Positions 6,648 to 14,340 of a DNA stretch of 64,000 nucleotides are shown piece by piece; position 1 is the stretch's first letter, and every line of letters starts with the position of its first letter. The position numbers were made by a program, and so were the translations under genes. The stretch covers positions 62,001 to 126,000 of the forward strand of contig CP026657.1 of NCBI GenBank assembly GCA_023525915.1, written 5' to 3'. The notes beneath the pieces were generated by a model. That model searched no databases and had not been told where the DNA came from. It was given only the letters and a program-made list of their open reading frames with translations. The stretch comes from Acetispira formosa (nom. nud.) (GTDB taxonomy: Bacteria > Desulfobacterota > Desulfarculia > Adiutricales > Adiutricaceae).

Positions 6648-6860
6648 ATGAGCAAATACGGAGAGAGTTGGAAACCGGCGAAAGAAGGGGGCCGGAACCG
6701 AGGGAAGATTTTGCGGGAGATCAAGGCACTGAAGAACGAACAACGAAAGTTCGAGAGAGTACACAACGACGAGGGCAATGACGAGAAGCTGGACGAGATT
6801 TGCCTGGAAGCGATCAGAAAGATCGGAGTGAGACTGTCGGAATTAACAAGCCAGCTATAG
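6648..6860 (+). CDS. Phage early protein, 70 aa, highly charged
   Basis: First rightward gene. It is very rich in Lys, Arg and Glu (GRNRGKILREIKALKNEQRK) and likely helical; no family is recognised. The ATG at 6648 has AAGGGGG about 6 bases upstream. The alternative ATG at 6609 lies inside a parS-like palindrome and only 2 bases after the predicted transcript start, so it is less likely. The neighbouring single-strand binding gene suggests a part in replication or its control. Confidence 0.65.
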   Translation: MSKYGESWKPAKEGGRNRGKILREIKALKNEQRKFERVHNDEGNDEKLDEICLEAIRKIGVRLSELTSQL

Positions 6861-6874
6861 AAAGGAAAAGAATT

Positions 6875-7198
6875 ATGGCAATGTTTGTACAGGGCGTGTG
6901 TGTGGGAAAGAAAGACGAAAACATCGAGTTCACGAAAGACGGGAAACCGGACTCGTTCCGTAGCATATCGGCATCCTTCTCGGAACCGGACGGCACCGGT
7001 GAGCCGGTGTCAGTGGACATGGATGAAAATCAGATCAAACAGTTCCAGCCGTTCCAGCATTACAAGTTCCCGGTGGAGGCCCGAGTGGTTTCAACGAAGC
7101 GTGGCGCGTTCTGCCGGATATCGATGCTGAAAAGCGCGGTTATCGAACGACTCGGTCAGGCGGGAGCGTCCGGTCAGCCCGCGGCGAAACAGGGATAA
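6875..7198 (+). CDS. Probable inovirus single-stranded DNA-binding protein (gV-like)
   Basis: A 107-residue protein placed where filamentous phages keep their ssDNA-binding protein. The sequence is compatible with a small beta barrel (FVQGVCVGKKDENIEFTKDG ... FRSISASFSEPDG ... ARVVSTKRGAFCRISMLKS), with a flexible Ala/Gly/Gln tail. In filamentous phages this protein coats the new plus strand and diverts it from replication to packaging. AAAGGAAAAG precedes the ATG. The assignment rests on position, size and composition. Confidence 0.6.
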   Translation: MAMFVQGVCVGKKDENIEFTKDGKPDSFRSISASFSEPDGTGEPVSVDMDENQIKQFQPFQHYKFPVEARVVSTKRGAFCRISMLKSAVIERLGQAGASGQPAAKQG

Positions 7199-7208
7199 AG
7201 GACACAGT

Positions 7209-7301
7209 GAACCTCCGCGCGGCGAATCTGACCCCAGTGCCGCCCGCGCGCAGGTCACGAGCACGGACGGCACTGGGGTCAGATTCGCCGCGCGGAGGTT
7301 C
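7209..7301. repeat. Perfect 34-bp inverted repeat ahead of small coat gene
   Basis: Arms 7209-7242 and 7268-7301 are perfect reverse complements of 34 bases, GC-rich, with a 25-base loop. The right arm ends 2 bases before the ATG of the 32-residue gene, so its GGAGG ribosome site is inside the stem. It could throttle coat-gene translation, cut read-through from the ssDNA-binding gene, or be a packaging hairpin. Confidence 0.85.
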
Positions 7302-7303
7302 AA

Positions 7304-7402
7304 ATGTTGGAGTATTTTGACGTGTATTTTCTGCAGGGGCTGAAGGTGGTGGCACCTGCGTTAATAGTGCTTGCGATATGCAGGCTATTTCAATCCATGT
7401 AA
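7304..7402 (+). CDS. Small hydrophobic phage protein, 32 aa (pVII/pIX-like)
   Basis: Product of 32 residues with one membrane helix (LKVVAPALIVLAICRLF). It lies between the ssDNA-binding gene and the major coat gene, where filamentous phages encode the tiny tip proteins pVII and pIX. Its only ribosome site, GGAGG, is held in the 34-bp stem upstream. The assignment is by size, hydrophobicity and position. Confidence 0.6.
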   Translation: MLEYFDVYFLQGLKVVAPALIVLAICRLFQSM

Positions 7403-7421
7403 CGAGAAAGAGGAGACAGAA

Positions 7422-7658
7422 ATGACGAATGTGAAAGTGTACAAGGTGATGAAGAGCAAAAGCAAGATGGCCTATGCGGCCCTTTTCGCGCTGACTGTGT
7501 CGATGATGACCCCGGCCGTGGCCCGCGCCGACGCGATTTCGGACGCGATCACGAGCTTTGATACTACGAACATCATGGCGGCCGGTGCGGCCGTGATCGG
7601 CCTTGTGATCGCCATAGTGGGCGTGAAGAAGGTGATTCAGATGGTGAAAGGCGCGTAA
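7422..7658 (+). CDS. Major coat protein, pVIII-like
   Basis: A 78-residue precursor with a 36-residue signal peptide ending ARA. The mature part of 42 residues starts DAISDAITSFD (acidic), continues with one membrane helix (AAGAAVIGLVIAIVGV) and ends in a basic tail (KKVIQMVKGA). This is the classical pVIII design: the helix sits in the inner membrane before assembly and the basic end faces the DNA. AGGAG lies 8 bases before the ATG. A terminator follows directly, allowing high, separate expression. Confidence 0.85.
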   Translation: MTNVKVYKVMKSKSKMAYAALFALTVSMMTPAVARADAISDAITSFDTTNIMAAGAAVIGLVIAIVGVKKVIQMVKGA

Positions 7659-7689
7659 GCGCGGCAAGGTTGCCACCTTCAACCAGGGG

Positions 7690-7713
7690 GAGGGCTACGG
7701 CCCTCTCTTTATT
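7690..7713 (+). terminator. Terminator after the major coat gene
   Basis: GAGGGC-TACG-GCCCTC stem followed by TCTTTATT. Filamentous phages also place a terminator directly after gene VIII. Confidence 0.75.
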
Positions 7714-7730
7714 CCTACCCGGAGGAAATC

Positions 7731-7847
7731 ATGACTCCAGAACAATACGCCGAACTGTACGCCCTTCTAAGCACTCTCCCCGATCAGATATTTTCAGCCC
7801 TTCTGGCCGTATTAGTCATCAGCATTTTTGCGAGTTGTATTAAATGA
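7731..7847 (+). CDS. Small hydrophobic phage protein, 38 aa
   Basis: A 38-residue product with one membrane helix (ALLAVLVISIFASCIK) and an acidic N-terminus. GGAGG is 7 bases before the ATG. Its stop overlaps the start of the pIII-like gene (ATGA), so the two are translationally coupled. It is probably a minor coat protein, an inference from position. Confidence 0.65.
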   Translation: MTPEQYAELYALLSTLPDQIFSALLAVLVISIFASCIK

Positions 7848-8974
7848 AAAAGATAATTATAGCGTCAGTGTTAAGCGTTATTTTATGTGTGTCGTCCTCA
7901 GCGTATGCGGCTTCTTATTGTGGCATGAGCGAGGCGACAAAGGCGAAGTGCTATATAAATGGATATGGCAAGTTTGTTTATTGGGGCGGTGCGTCATTCA
8001 TTCCATGTGAATTTATCGAAAGTGAGCCATGCGAGGTTAGCGCGGAGCATTGCGAGAATGTACCGGAGAATCTAAAAGATGCGTTTGGTTGTGGTGGTGG
8101 TGATCCCATAGATGAGTGTGTACGGTATCAAAACATGTTTGACCCGTCACCAGTGGATTGTAATTTTCAAATAGAGTATGGGAATACTTGCGAAGATGGC
8201 GAAGGGCGGGTGATCAATCGTGAATACAGGATTAAAGCGTCTGACGGGCGAATATCTGACTGGAAGTGGGAAGGGAAAAGTTCATTGGATGAGGGGGTTG
8301 AATGTGATGAGGTGATAAAAATATGCGGTAACTCAAATGGATGTTGGGAAAGTGCCGGAACGGGAGGCGGCAGTTCAGGCGGTGGTGGGTCAGGTGGTGG
8401 TGATGGAGGTGGTGAGACAGGCGGGGGTGGTACTGGTGGAGGTGGAACAGGCGGGGGTGGAACAGGCGGGGGTGAAACAGGTGGGGGTGAAACAGGTGGG
8501 GGTGGAACTGGCGGGGGCGAGACAGGCGGGGGTGATACTGGTGGAGGTGGAACAGGCGGTGGCGAGACAGGCGGGGGTGAAACAGGTGGGGGTGAAACTG
8601 GTGGCGGCGAGACTGGTGGTGGTGATGGCAACGGCGATGGAAGCGGTGAAAGTGGCAACGGTAGCGGTTCATATGATGGTGATGGCGGGTTGAGTGGTAT
8701 TGACGGAATAGAGGGCATGGATAAAGGGGAAGGTGATTTAAAGCAGACGATGAAGGATATGCTCAATGACCTTAAGGACAATGAAATGGTGGGTAAAATC
8801 AAAGACCACGACTACATAAAAGTGTCCGGTCAAACCTGCAAGATCAATTTCACAGTATTTAATCGGTCGTTCAGTTTTTCATTGTGTGAGTGGGAGCATG
8901 AAATAAGCCTGTTTGGCAACATCCTGATGGGGCTGGTTTCTCTGTTCGGGATGGTGCATATCTTAAGGAGATAG
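7844..8974 (+). CDS. pIII-like adsorption protein with Gly-rich repeat linker
   Basis: A 376-residue protein with a signal peptide ending AYA at residue 22. A Cys-rich N-terminal domain (about 23-170) is the likely receptor binder. A glycine-rich linker (about 172-265) is built of GGGET and GGGGT units. The acidic C-terminal domain ends in a membrane helix with the tail HILRR. This is the architecture of pIII, which binds the host pilus and Tol proteins and caps the virion. The linker is encoded by a 15-bp tandem repeat that can change length by slippage. Confidence 0.8.
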   Translation: MKKIIIASVLSVILCVSSSAYAASYCGMSEATKAKCYINGYGKFVYWGGASFIPCEFIESEPCEVSAEHCENVPENLKDAFGCGGGDPIDECVRYQNMFDPSPVDCNFQIEYGNTCEDGEGRVINREYRIKASDGRISDWKWEGKSSLDEGVECDEVIKICGNSNGCWESAGTGGGSSGGGGSGGGDGGGETGGGGTGGGGTGGGGTGGGETGGGETGGGGTGGGETGGGDTGGGGTGGGETGGGETGGGETGGGETGGGDGNGDGSGESGNGSGSYDGDGGLSGIDGIEGMDKGEGDLKQTMKDMLNDLKDNEMVGKIKDHDYIKVSGQTCKINFTVFNRSFSFSLCEWEHEISLFGNILMGLVSLFGMVHILRR

Positions 8975-8977
8975 AGT

Positions 8978-9298
8978 ATGGACTGGATACTTGGCGGTAT
9001 CAAAGATTTTCTTATCAAGATTTTTGGAAACTTTTGGGGAAGCCTTTTCTCCGTGTTCATGAAAATACTGATGGGACCATTTATATATTTTATCCTTAAT
9101 CCCATTTTTGGTCTGATCAGCTTTTTTGCTGAATTGCTGATGGAGACGTTCGTACTCCCGCACTTGAACCAGGTTGGGTTGGACATGACAGGTCTGGCCG
9201 GTTGGCTGATTACCTGCCTGCGCTTTCAAGAATGCTTGTCGATATTATTATCATTCTATGCGGTTGGTTTTCTGATCAGCCTGATACCGGGAAAGTAA
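8978..9298 (+). CDS. pVI-like minor coat protein
   Basis: A 106-residue, very hydrophobic protein with about three membrane segments (FGNFWGSLFSVFMKILMG, FIYFILNPIFGLISFFAELL, and ILLSFYAVGFLISLI). It lies between the pIII-like and Zot genes, exactly where gene VI sits. pVI releases the finished virion from the membrane together with pIII. AAGGAGATAGAGT precedes the ATG. Confidence 0.75.
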   Translation: MDWILGGIKDFLIKIFGNFWGSLFSVFMKILMGPFIYFILNPIFGLISFFAELLMETFVLPHLNQVGLDMTGLAGWLITCLRFQECLSILLSFYAVGFLISLIPGK

Positions 9299-9304
9299 AC
9301 GGCC

Positions 9305-10456
9305 ATGATTTACCTCTATACCGGTGTGCCGGGTTCTGGCAAAAGTTACAAGATGGTGTATGACCTGTCGGTGTTTTTGGAAAAGAACCCGGATGTGTCG
9401 GTAATATCGAACATCAGGGAATTGAGGCTGGGCCACACGGACTTTGAAGAATTTTTGGACGAACTGTTCTCTGGCCAGAAGCGGCCGCAGCAGGTGGAAA
9501 ACTTTTTTGACTACGAACACCAGCAGAAGCTCAATGAAAAATTCGGCGGTCCGATCATGTACGTCCTGGACGAATGCCAACTGTACTTTCCCCGGCGCAT
9601 GGGGTTGCCAAAAACAGAGGCGTATCTCCAGCGTCACCGCCACCTTGGCCACTTCATTTACTTGGCCAGCCAGTCGTCGAAGCTGGTGAACTCGAACTTT
9701 ATCCCGCTGATCGAAACGGAATATCACGCCGCGCGGCGAACAATTTCGTTTATGGGTGAAATTCATTATAAGGAGAAAAGCCCGCAGTCGAATCAGATAA
9801 TTCGCAATATCACGTTGCGGCCGAAGCAGAAAATATTTGACCTGTATAAAAGCTTCGAAACAGCAGAAATCAAAAAACCCAAGCCGGTACTGTTTAAATT
9901 TTTTTTGGTGCCATTGCTGTTCACGCCGTTTCTGTATCTGTTTTATGCGAACTATTTGCGCGTGCCTGAAAAGTCTGAAAGCGCCCAGGTGGAATCATCG
10001 AGCGCGAGACCTGTAGAGGTCGACAGGCTGACGCATGAGCGCGACAAACTTCGTGCGGAAGTGTCGAGGCTGAATGAACGTATTTCGTTAATGAGCAACG
10101 ACAACGAGAAGATGCGTGAAACGCTGGAACAGAAAGTGCGGGTGTTCCTGCCGGTAGTTCAGGTGGGTAATAAGAAACTGACAGTGGACCCGGAAACAGG
10201 TGCGATAGTGGATACGAAGCAGATAAAGGGGCATAAGGTAGTGTGCATGAAAGATATTCACTGCTATTACGACAAGCCACTGTACGGGGGCGTACAACTG
10301 CTGTCAGAGCGTCAGGGTGGAATGGTTGCGCCATCGCCGTATGTGGGCGCACAGACGGCGGTGAGGCCGTCAGCGGGTGCGGTGGCGGGTGTGGGTGCAT
10401 TCATAGACGCGAGCATAGTGCCGGAAGTGGAAGAACCTGTACGGAAGGTGAACTGA
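9305..10456 (+). CDS. Zot/pI-like phage assembly ATPase
   Basis: A 383-residue protein of the zonular occludens toxin / gene I family, which drives filamentous phage assembly at the inner membrane. Walker A is GVPGSGKS (residues 7-14) and the Walker B-like segment is IMYVLDECQLYF near residue 85. One membrane helix lies at about 196-218 (FFLVPLLFTPFLYLFYANYL). The periplasmic part begins with a coiled coil (HERDKLRAEVSRLNERIS) and contains a Cys pair (VVCMKDIHCYYD). No secretin gene follows, so extrusion must use a channel from elsewhere. Confidence 0.9.
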   Translation: MIYLYTGVPGSGKSYKMVYDLSVFLEKNPDVSVISNIRELRLGHTDFEEFLDELFSGQKRPQQVENFFDYEHQQKLNEKFGGPIMYVLDECQLYFPRRMGLPKTEAYLQRHRHLGHFIYLASQSSKLVNSNFIPLIETEYHAARRTISFMGEIHYKEKSPQSNQIIRNITLRPKQKIFDLYKSFETAEIKKPKPVLFKFFLVPLLFTPFLYLFYANYLRVPEKSESAQVESSSARPVEVDRLTHERDKLRAEVSRLNERISLMSNDNEKMRETLEQKVRVFLPVVQVGNKKLTVDPETGAIVDTKQIKGHKVVCMKDIHCYYDKPLYGGVQLLSERQGGMVAPSPYVGAQTAVRPSAGAVAGVGAFIDASIVPEVEEPVRKVN

Positions 10457-10511
10457 TGAGGGCAGTTTTGGGAAATGAGATTCATAAAGTTGAAAGGAAA
10501 AGGTAAGTCAA

Positions 10512-10811
10512 ATGGAATCATTGTTGATTGTTTTTAGCGGGGTCATTTTATCTTTTGGTTGTTTAATTCTATTTCATTGGTGGGAGAAATATAGTTGTGA
10601 AAACAGTTTTAAAAAGTACTGTGCAGCTAGAGCGAAATCCCGCCAGATGTTTATAGAAAAGATTGGCCGTTGTACGATTGAAATATTCCATTTGAATGAA
10701 GAGCTTGAAAATGAAGCGTGTCCAATGAGGAAAGAAACAATTAAGTCTCAAATAGCACGCACTCAAAAGTCAATTGTTGCATTTATTAATACTATTAGGA
10801 TGTTGAGTTGA
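10512..10811 (+). CDS. Phage membrane-anchored coiled-coil protein, 99 aa
   Basis: An N-terminal membrane helix (LLIVFSGVILSFGCLILFHW, residues 4-23) is followed by an all-helical, charged part (FHLNEELENEACPMRKETIK). Its stop overlaps the TTG start of Rep (TTGA). The sequence is more AT-rich than neighbouring phage genes, a hint of separate origin. No family is recognised. Confidence 0.6.
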   Translation: MESLLIVFSGVILSFGCLILFHWWEKYSCENSFKKYCAARAKSRQMFIEKIGRCTIEIFHLNEELENEACPMRKETIKSQIARTQKSIVAFINTIRMLS

Positions 10812-11749
10812 CTCATATACAAAGTACCGTACTTGTTACTGAAATTGGAACCGCAAGGGGCCGAATGACGGCCCCTATACTTGAAAAAATAATTCGAAAG
10901 TTGCCCCAAGTCGCTGACCAGACCGAAGCGATAGCGCGGAAACATAACTGTGCGTCTGTCTGGTGTCCCATGTGCTACCGGCGTTTCCATCTGCACCGGC
11001 ACTTTGCGCGGCTGTCAGAAATGCCGTGGCAGGAATCGCGTTTGGTGACTCTCACCCTGGACAGAGCCAAGGTCGGCATTGGTGCGGACGCTTACATGTG
11101 GTTCCGTGAAAAAAAGGCCCTGGGCCGCTTTTTCGTGGGCCTTGAACGCCAGGGTGTAGAGGTCAAAGACTGGGCCGGTCAAATCGAGTTCCATAAGGAC
11201 GGAACCCCGCACTGGCACCTCTTGGTGTGGACGAAAAAAGGCAAAGCCGGAATGATCGGCAATGCGCGGCTGAAAGCCGCATGGCCGTGGGGCGGCGTTC
11301 ATGAGGACTATTTCAAGGACCGCGCCCACTATGACAATACGGTGGGTTATTTCGGAAAGTCCGGGTATTTTCACAAGGGCAAAAAGTACCAAACTGAACT
11401 GCCGGATTATTTCCGTTCAGATTATTTCAAGGGCAAGCGCATAGCGCGGTTTTATTCGGCCAGGCGCAAATCGGACAATCCTTCGGAGCAGGTTGAAACA
11501 GAAAAGGAACCGGAGCCGTCACAGACGATAACCGGGCGCAAGCTGGCCACCTGCGGGCAGTTCACCCACATCTGGTTTTACACCAGTGACCGGGCCGGGT
11601 TCGAGCGAAGCGAGGCGCATTATTCCGAGTGTATCAACGTGCCTTATAACGATTTTGTCGAAGATCATGCCGGTGCCTATGTGCCGGGATTCGGTTACAG
11701 CTTCTTCCTTTCCGGTATCCCGCCAGAGGTTTCAGAGTGTCCGTTTTGA
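10808..11749 (+). CDS. HUH replication initiator (Rep) of rolling-circle type
   Basis: Rep nicks the plus-strand origin and joins it after each round. Visible motifs are a zinc-ribbon-like CPMC, motif 1 (LVTLTLDRAK), the HUH motif PHWHLLVW near residue 135, and the tyrosine motif region VGYFGKSGYFHKGKKY. The start may be the TTG that overlaps the upstream stop or the ATG at 10865 with AAGGGG before it. The phage is therefore copied through single-stranded circles. The origin is expected in a hairpin such as those at 4998-5465. Confidence 0.85.
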   Translation: MTHIQSTVLVTEIGTARGRMTAPILEKIIRKLPQVADQTEAIARKHNCASVWCPMCYRRFHLHRHFARLSEMPWQESRLVTLTLDRAKVGIGADAYMWFREKKALGRFFVGLERQGVEVKDWAGQIEFHKDGTPHWHLLVWTKKGKAGMIGNARLKAAWPWGGVHEDYFKDRAHYDNTVGYFGKSGYFHKGKKYQTELPDYFRSDYFKGKRIARFYSARRKSDNPSEQVETEKEPEPSQTITGRKLATCGQFTHIWFYTSDRAGFERSEAHYSECINVPYNDFVEDHAGAYVPGFGYSFFLSGIPPEVSECPF

Positions 11750-11780
11750 GACGAGTTAGTACAAAATTTAGGGGATGATT

Positions 11781-12350
11781 ATGAGAGTGCTGGTTGCCTG
11801 TGAATTTAGTGGAAGAGTGAGAGACGCATTCATAGCAAGAGGACATGATGCTATATCATGCGATCTCTTGCCGAGTGAGCGCCCTGGGCCGCATTATCAG
11901 GGGAATGTCAGAGACATTCTTAATGACGGCTGGGATTTGATGGTTGCACATCCGCCCTGTACGCATCTGGCAGTAAGTGGACGCAGGTGGTTTAAGGGCA
12001 AAGAAGCGCTCCAGTCGGAAGCCTTGAACTTCGTCCGTGCTCTTATGAATGCTCCAATATTTCGTATAGCTGTTGAAAATCCTTTGTCGCTTATATCAAG
12101 CCAAATCAGACCGGCTGACCAGCTGATTCAACCATGGCAATTTGGGCATGGTGAGCTTAAGGCCACATGCTTGTGGTTGCGTGGCTTGCCCAAGCTGAAA
12201 CCGACTTGTATTGTACCCGGGCGTGAATCACGTCTCCATCATTTAAGCCCGGGTGTTGATCGCTGGAAAGAGCGGAGCCGTACTTATCCAGGAATTGCTG
12301 AAGCAATGGCAGATCAATGGAGTGACTGCCCTGGAGCGTTGTTCATTTGA
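11781..12350 (+). CDS. Short phage DNA cytosine methyltransferase
   Basis: About 189 residues. The cofactor motif reads VACEFSGRVRDAF. The catalytic loop PPCTHLAVSG puts the nucleophile at Cys60. The ENP motif lies at 99-101 and a C-terminal motif X-like stretch reads TYPGIAEAMADQW. It is much shorter than restriction-type m5C enzymes and has little room for a target-recognition domain, as in a family common in tailed phages. ATG 11781 is preferred over 11775 because AGGGG is better spaced. It could protect the double-stranded form from host restriction. No partner nuclease is adjacent. Confidence 0.75.
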   Translation: MRVLVACEFSGRVRDAFIARGHDAISCDLLPSERPGPHYQGNVRDILNDGWDLMVAHPPCTHLAVSGRRWFKGKEALQSEALNFVRALMNAPIFRIAVENPLSLISSQIRPADQLIQPWQFGHGELKATCLWLRGLPKLKPTCIVPGRESRLHHLSPGVDRWKERSRTYPGIAEAMADQWSDCPGALFI

Positions 12351-12446
12351 GATACTGATGGTTCAAAAAAACGAACTCAAAAAGGGGTGTCAGTGCAGCC
12401 GATCGGCGCGGGGTAAGGTTCAAAAATTTATGTTTAGGGGCTGGAG

Positions 12447-12575
12447 ATGTATTTAGAGGCAAGCGAAGCGGTGTTCGTGTACTTTTTGCTTATGTCGGGC
12501 GCGATGCTTGGCGGCTTTGCCGGTAGCCTGATAGGCGAGTATCTCATCCGTAAATTTTGGGGCGGGTCAAAGTGA
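12447..12575 (+). CDS. Small membrane protein, 42 aa, coupled to integrase
   Basis: Product MYLEASEAVFVYFLLMSGAM and on, with one glycine-zipper-like helix (MLGGFAGSLIGEYLI) and a basic end. GGAG precedes the ATG. Its stop overlaps the GTG of the integrase (GTGA), so it may serve to couple integrase translation. No family is recognised. Confidence 0.55.
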   Translation: MYLEASEAVFVYFLLMSGAMLGGFAGSLIGEYLIRKFWGGSK

Positions 12576-13567
12576 AGGTTTTTCAGCGCGGAAAACGATG
12601 GTGGGTGTACGAGTGTGAGAACGGGATTATAACCCGCCGATCACTTGGCCCAGACGTGACCAGCAGGGCGCAAGCTCTTCTGGCGGCAGAAAAAGAAGCG
12701 CCGTCAGAACCGGCGCAACCAAAAATGTTGACCTTGCGGACGTTCTTCAACGATTTTTTGACCGATGCGCGTATCAGGCTTTCAGCAACATCAGTGGTGC
12801 GTTATAAGCGTTCATTCAAGGCTCTGATGTACGATTTGGGCGATTTCTTCCCAGTGGAGTGCCTGACCAACAAGCAACTGAATAAGTGGGCTTACAGCCT
12901 CTTACAGAAGGGCCGTTCCCCAGAGGGCATAAACCTTGACCTTCGCCACATCAGAGCGGCCTTGCGGCGTGGTGAAGACCTTGGTGTGATCGCCATAGCT
13001 CCGAAAGTGGATATGGTGCGGACCCCCAAGCGACTCCCCCGCCACCTGACGATGGAGCAGTTCAACCGGATAGTTGCGGCCGAGAGGAACGAACTGTTTC
13101 GGCGGTTGTGGATTTTCATGGTCTGGACCGGGGTAAGACGGTATGAAGCGCACGGCCTTGAATGGGAGTGCGTCACCCTGGGCGATAATCCGCGCATGCA
13201 AGTAGTGGGGAAGGGCGACCGTGAGCGTGTGGTGCCGATACTGGCCCCGGCCCTTGAGGCTATGGGCCGGCCGGAAGTATCGGGCCGGGTGTTCGAGGTG
13301 GGGAGCCTGGACAACATGACGGCCCATTTCAAGGCCACGGCCAAAGCGGCCGGACTGCCTAAGGCCCGGCTTCATGACCTGCGCCATACCTGCCTGACTC
13401 TGCTGGTCGGCCACGGTGTACCGTTGAAGCTGGTTCAGGACATCGCCGGGCATTCCACGATCACAACGACCATGAACTACGCGAAGCTGTTCACGGGAAA
13501 CGCCCATTCCATTCTCAATAAGGCGCTTGGTTTTGAGAAAATGTCGAAGTCCCTTGTGGATGAATAA
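12572..13567 (+). CDS. Tyrosine recombinase, phage integrase
   Basis: 331 residues from the GTG at 12572 (TTG 12557 is an alternative). An N-terminal arm-binding part (GIITRRSLGPDV) and SAM-like core-binding domain (about 60-145) precede the catalytic domain. Catalytic residues are Arg in TGVRRYEAHGLEW (about 185), HDLRH (about 267), GHST (about 293) and Tyr in MNYAKL (about 302). It lies next to the attachment site and should catalyse insertion into tRNA-Leu(UAA). No excisionase is obvious. The last gene ends about 70 bp before the next terminator copy. Confidence 0.92.
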   Translation: MKVFQRGKRWWVYECENGIITRRSLGPDVTSRAQALLAAEKEAPSEPAQPKMLTLRTFFNDFLTDARIRLSATSVVRYKRSFKALMYDLGDFFPVECLTNKQLNKWAYSLLQKGRSPEGINLDLRHIRAALRRGEDLGVIAIAPKVDMVRTPKRLPRHLTMEQFNRIVAAERNELFRRLWIFMVWTGVRRYEAHGLEWECVTLGDNPRMQVVGKGDRERVVPILAPALEAMGRPEVSGRVFEVGSLDNMTAHFKATAKAAGLPKARLHDLRHTCLTLLVGHGVPLKLVQDIAGHSTITTTMNYAKLFTGNAHSILNKALGFEKMSKSLVDE

Positions 13568-13644
13568 AATCAAATAGTTACGCTGTAGAGCTGTGCATTG
13601 TACAAGCCGTGTTTTGCACAATATTCAAATAGCGGCAAAAAAGA

Positions 13645-13680
13645 GGGGTTAGCCAGTAGTGAGAACTATCGGCTAACCCC
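13645..13680 (-). terminator. Phage-borne copy of the tRNA-Leu terminator (middle)
   Basis: Same GGGGTTAGCC / GGCTAACCCC stem and T-run as at 3639, here at the junction of the two prophages. The phage carries this terminator beside its att core, so integration restores both the tRNA end and its terminator. Confidence 0.75.
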
Positions 13681-13692
13681 TTGAAATGATTG

Positions 13693-13747
13693 TGGTGCCC
13701 GGAGCCGGGGTCGAACCGGCACAGTGTTTCCACCGAGGGATTTTAAG
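13693..13747. repeat. Middle att site between the tandem prophages
   Basis: The same 55-bp tRNA-Leu 3' core as at 3687. Its left flank (13686-13692) matches the right-hand site, not the left-hand one, as expected for a phage-phage junction. Confidence 0.85.
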
Positions 13748-13834
13748 GTGTCAACGATATAATGAAATTAAGGGGTTGTGTTTGCACAGTTGATTTCAGG
13801 GGGGACTTGAATTTTGGGGTGAAAATGAGTATAT

Positions 13835-13868
13835 TAAAAAAGCCGGGAGTGCTACTAACACCCCCGGC
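13835..13868 (-). terminator. Terminator of leftward operon, copy 2
   Basis: Same stem and T-run as at 3829-3862. Confidence 0.8.
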
Positions 13869-13910
13869 AAGTGGGGCAAGTCCCCCGATTCTAGTTGGGA
13901 ATCGAGTTAT

Positions 13911-13941
13911 GCCCCGGTAGGATGGAAGTTCCTACCGGGGC
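13911..13941. terminator. 12-bp perfect hairpin, copy 2
   Basis: Same structure as at 3905-3935, beside the second 24-residue peptide gene. Confidence 0.5.
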
Positions 13942-13949
13942 AGCTTCAT

Positions 13950-14024
13950 TTATCGCCGGTCAAGCCAGCGAGCCACGATAACTACCAAGATGCCCGAAAG
14001 GACACTGAGTAGGAAGTCCATCAT
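13950..14024 (-). CDS. 24-residue membrane peptide, type I toxin-like, copy 2
   Basis: Same peptide and same sequestered AGGAGG as at 3944-4018. Two copies double the gene dose in this lysogen. Confidence 0.5.
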   Translation of the reverse strand: MMDFLLSVLSGILVVIVARWLDRR

Positions 14025-14087
14025 GGACAGCCTCCTTTCAGGAGGACTTGCCCATGGGCATTGTATGACAAGTCTTTTTAATGCGCA

Positions 14088-14108
14088 AGAGCCCCGGAGT
14101 GGGGCTCT
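14088..14108 (+). terminator. Hairpin between phage small genes, copy 2
   Basis: Same AGAGCCCC / GGGGCTCT stem as at 4082-4102. Confidence 0.45.
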
Positions 14109-14127
14109 TTGCATTTGTTGCTGTTGA

Positions 14128-14325
14128 TCAAAAGGTTGTCCGGCGGTCATCATTGTCAACGTTCAGCATATCAAGCAGACGTTGAAGGTCTTTGGTGACC
14201 TTTTTACATCCGAAGCCGTCATAATAGGCGAGAAGCTCCTTAATGCCACAGATGGTCATTACGATTCTCTTGTTGTTGGTATTTATGCCGGTGGCCGTTC
14301 TGATTATATCGTTTGTATGTAGCAT
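14128..14325 (-). CDS. Phage hypothetical protein, 65 aa, copy 2
   Basis: Same product as at 4122-4319, third gene of the second leftward operon. Confidence 0.6.
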   Translation of the reverse strand: MLHTNDIIRTATGINTNNKRIVMTICGIKELLAYYDGFGCKKVTKDLQRLLDMLNVDNDDRRTTF

Positions 14326-14340
14326 GTTATACCTCCACTA

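Larger units (their letters stand above)
3742..13747 (+). mobile_element. Inovirus-type prophage, copy 1 (10,006 bp)
   Basis: Filamentous-phage module in the usual order: single-strand binding protein, small hydrophobic coat genes, major coat, terminator, pIII-like, pVI-like, Zot/pI, Rep, then methyltransferase and integrase. A leftward arm holds a repressor-like gene, a nuclease-like gene and a small-protein operon separated by a gene-poor region rich in hairpins. No pIV secretin is present. The unit is followed directly by a second copy with the same gene products, at an offset of exactly 10,006 bp. Confidence 0.92.

Noticed and set aside
8167..8802. Long Pro-rich minus-strand frame opposite the pIII-like gene (and its copy at 18173)
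   Set aside because: It is the antisense of the Gly-rich repeats; no start signals and no sense outside the repeat.
10456..10506. 16-codon frame overlapping the Zot stop
   Set aside because: Too short and without recognisable features; may only be a spacer.
12359..12457. 32-residue frame with a Cys pair between methyltransferase and small membrane gene
   Set aside because: No ribosome site, and it overlaps the start of the 42-residue gene; probably chance.
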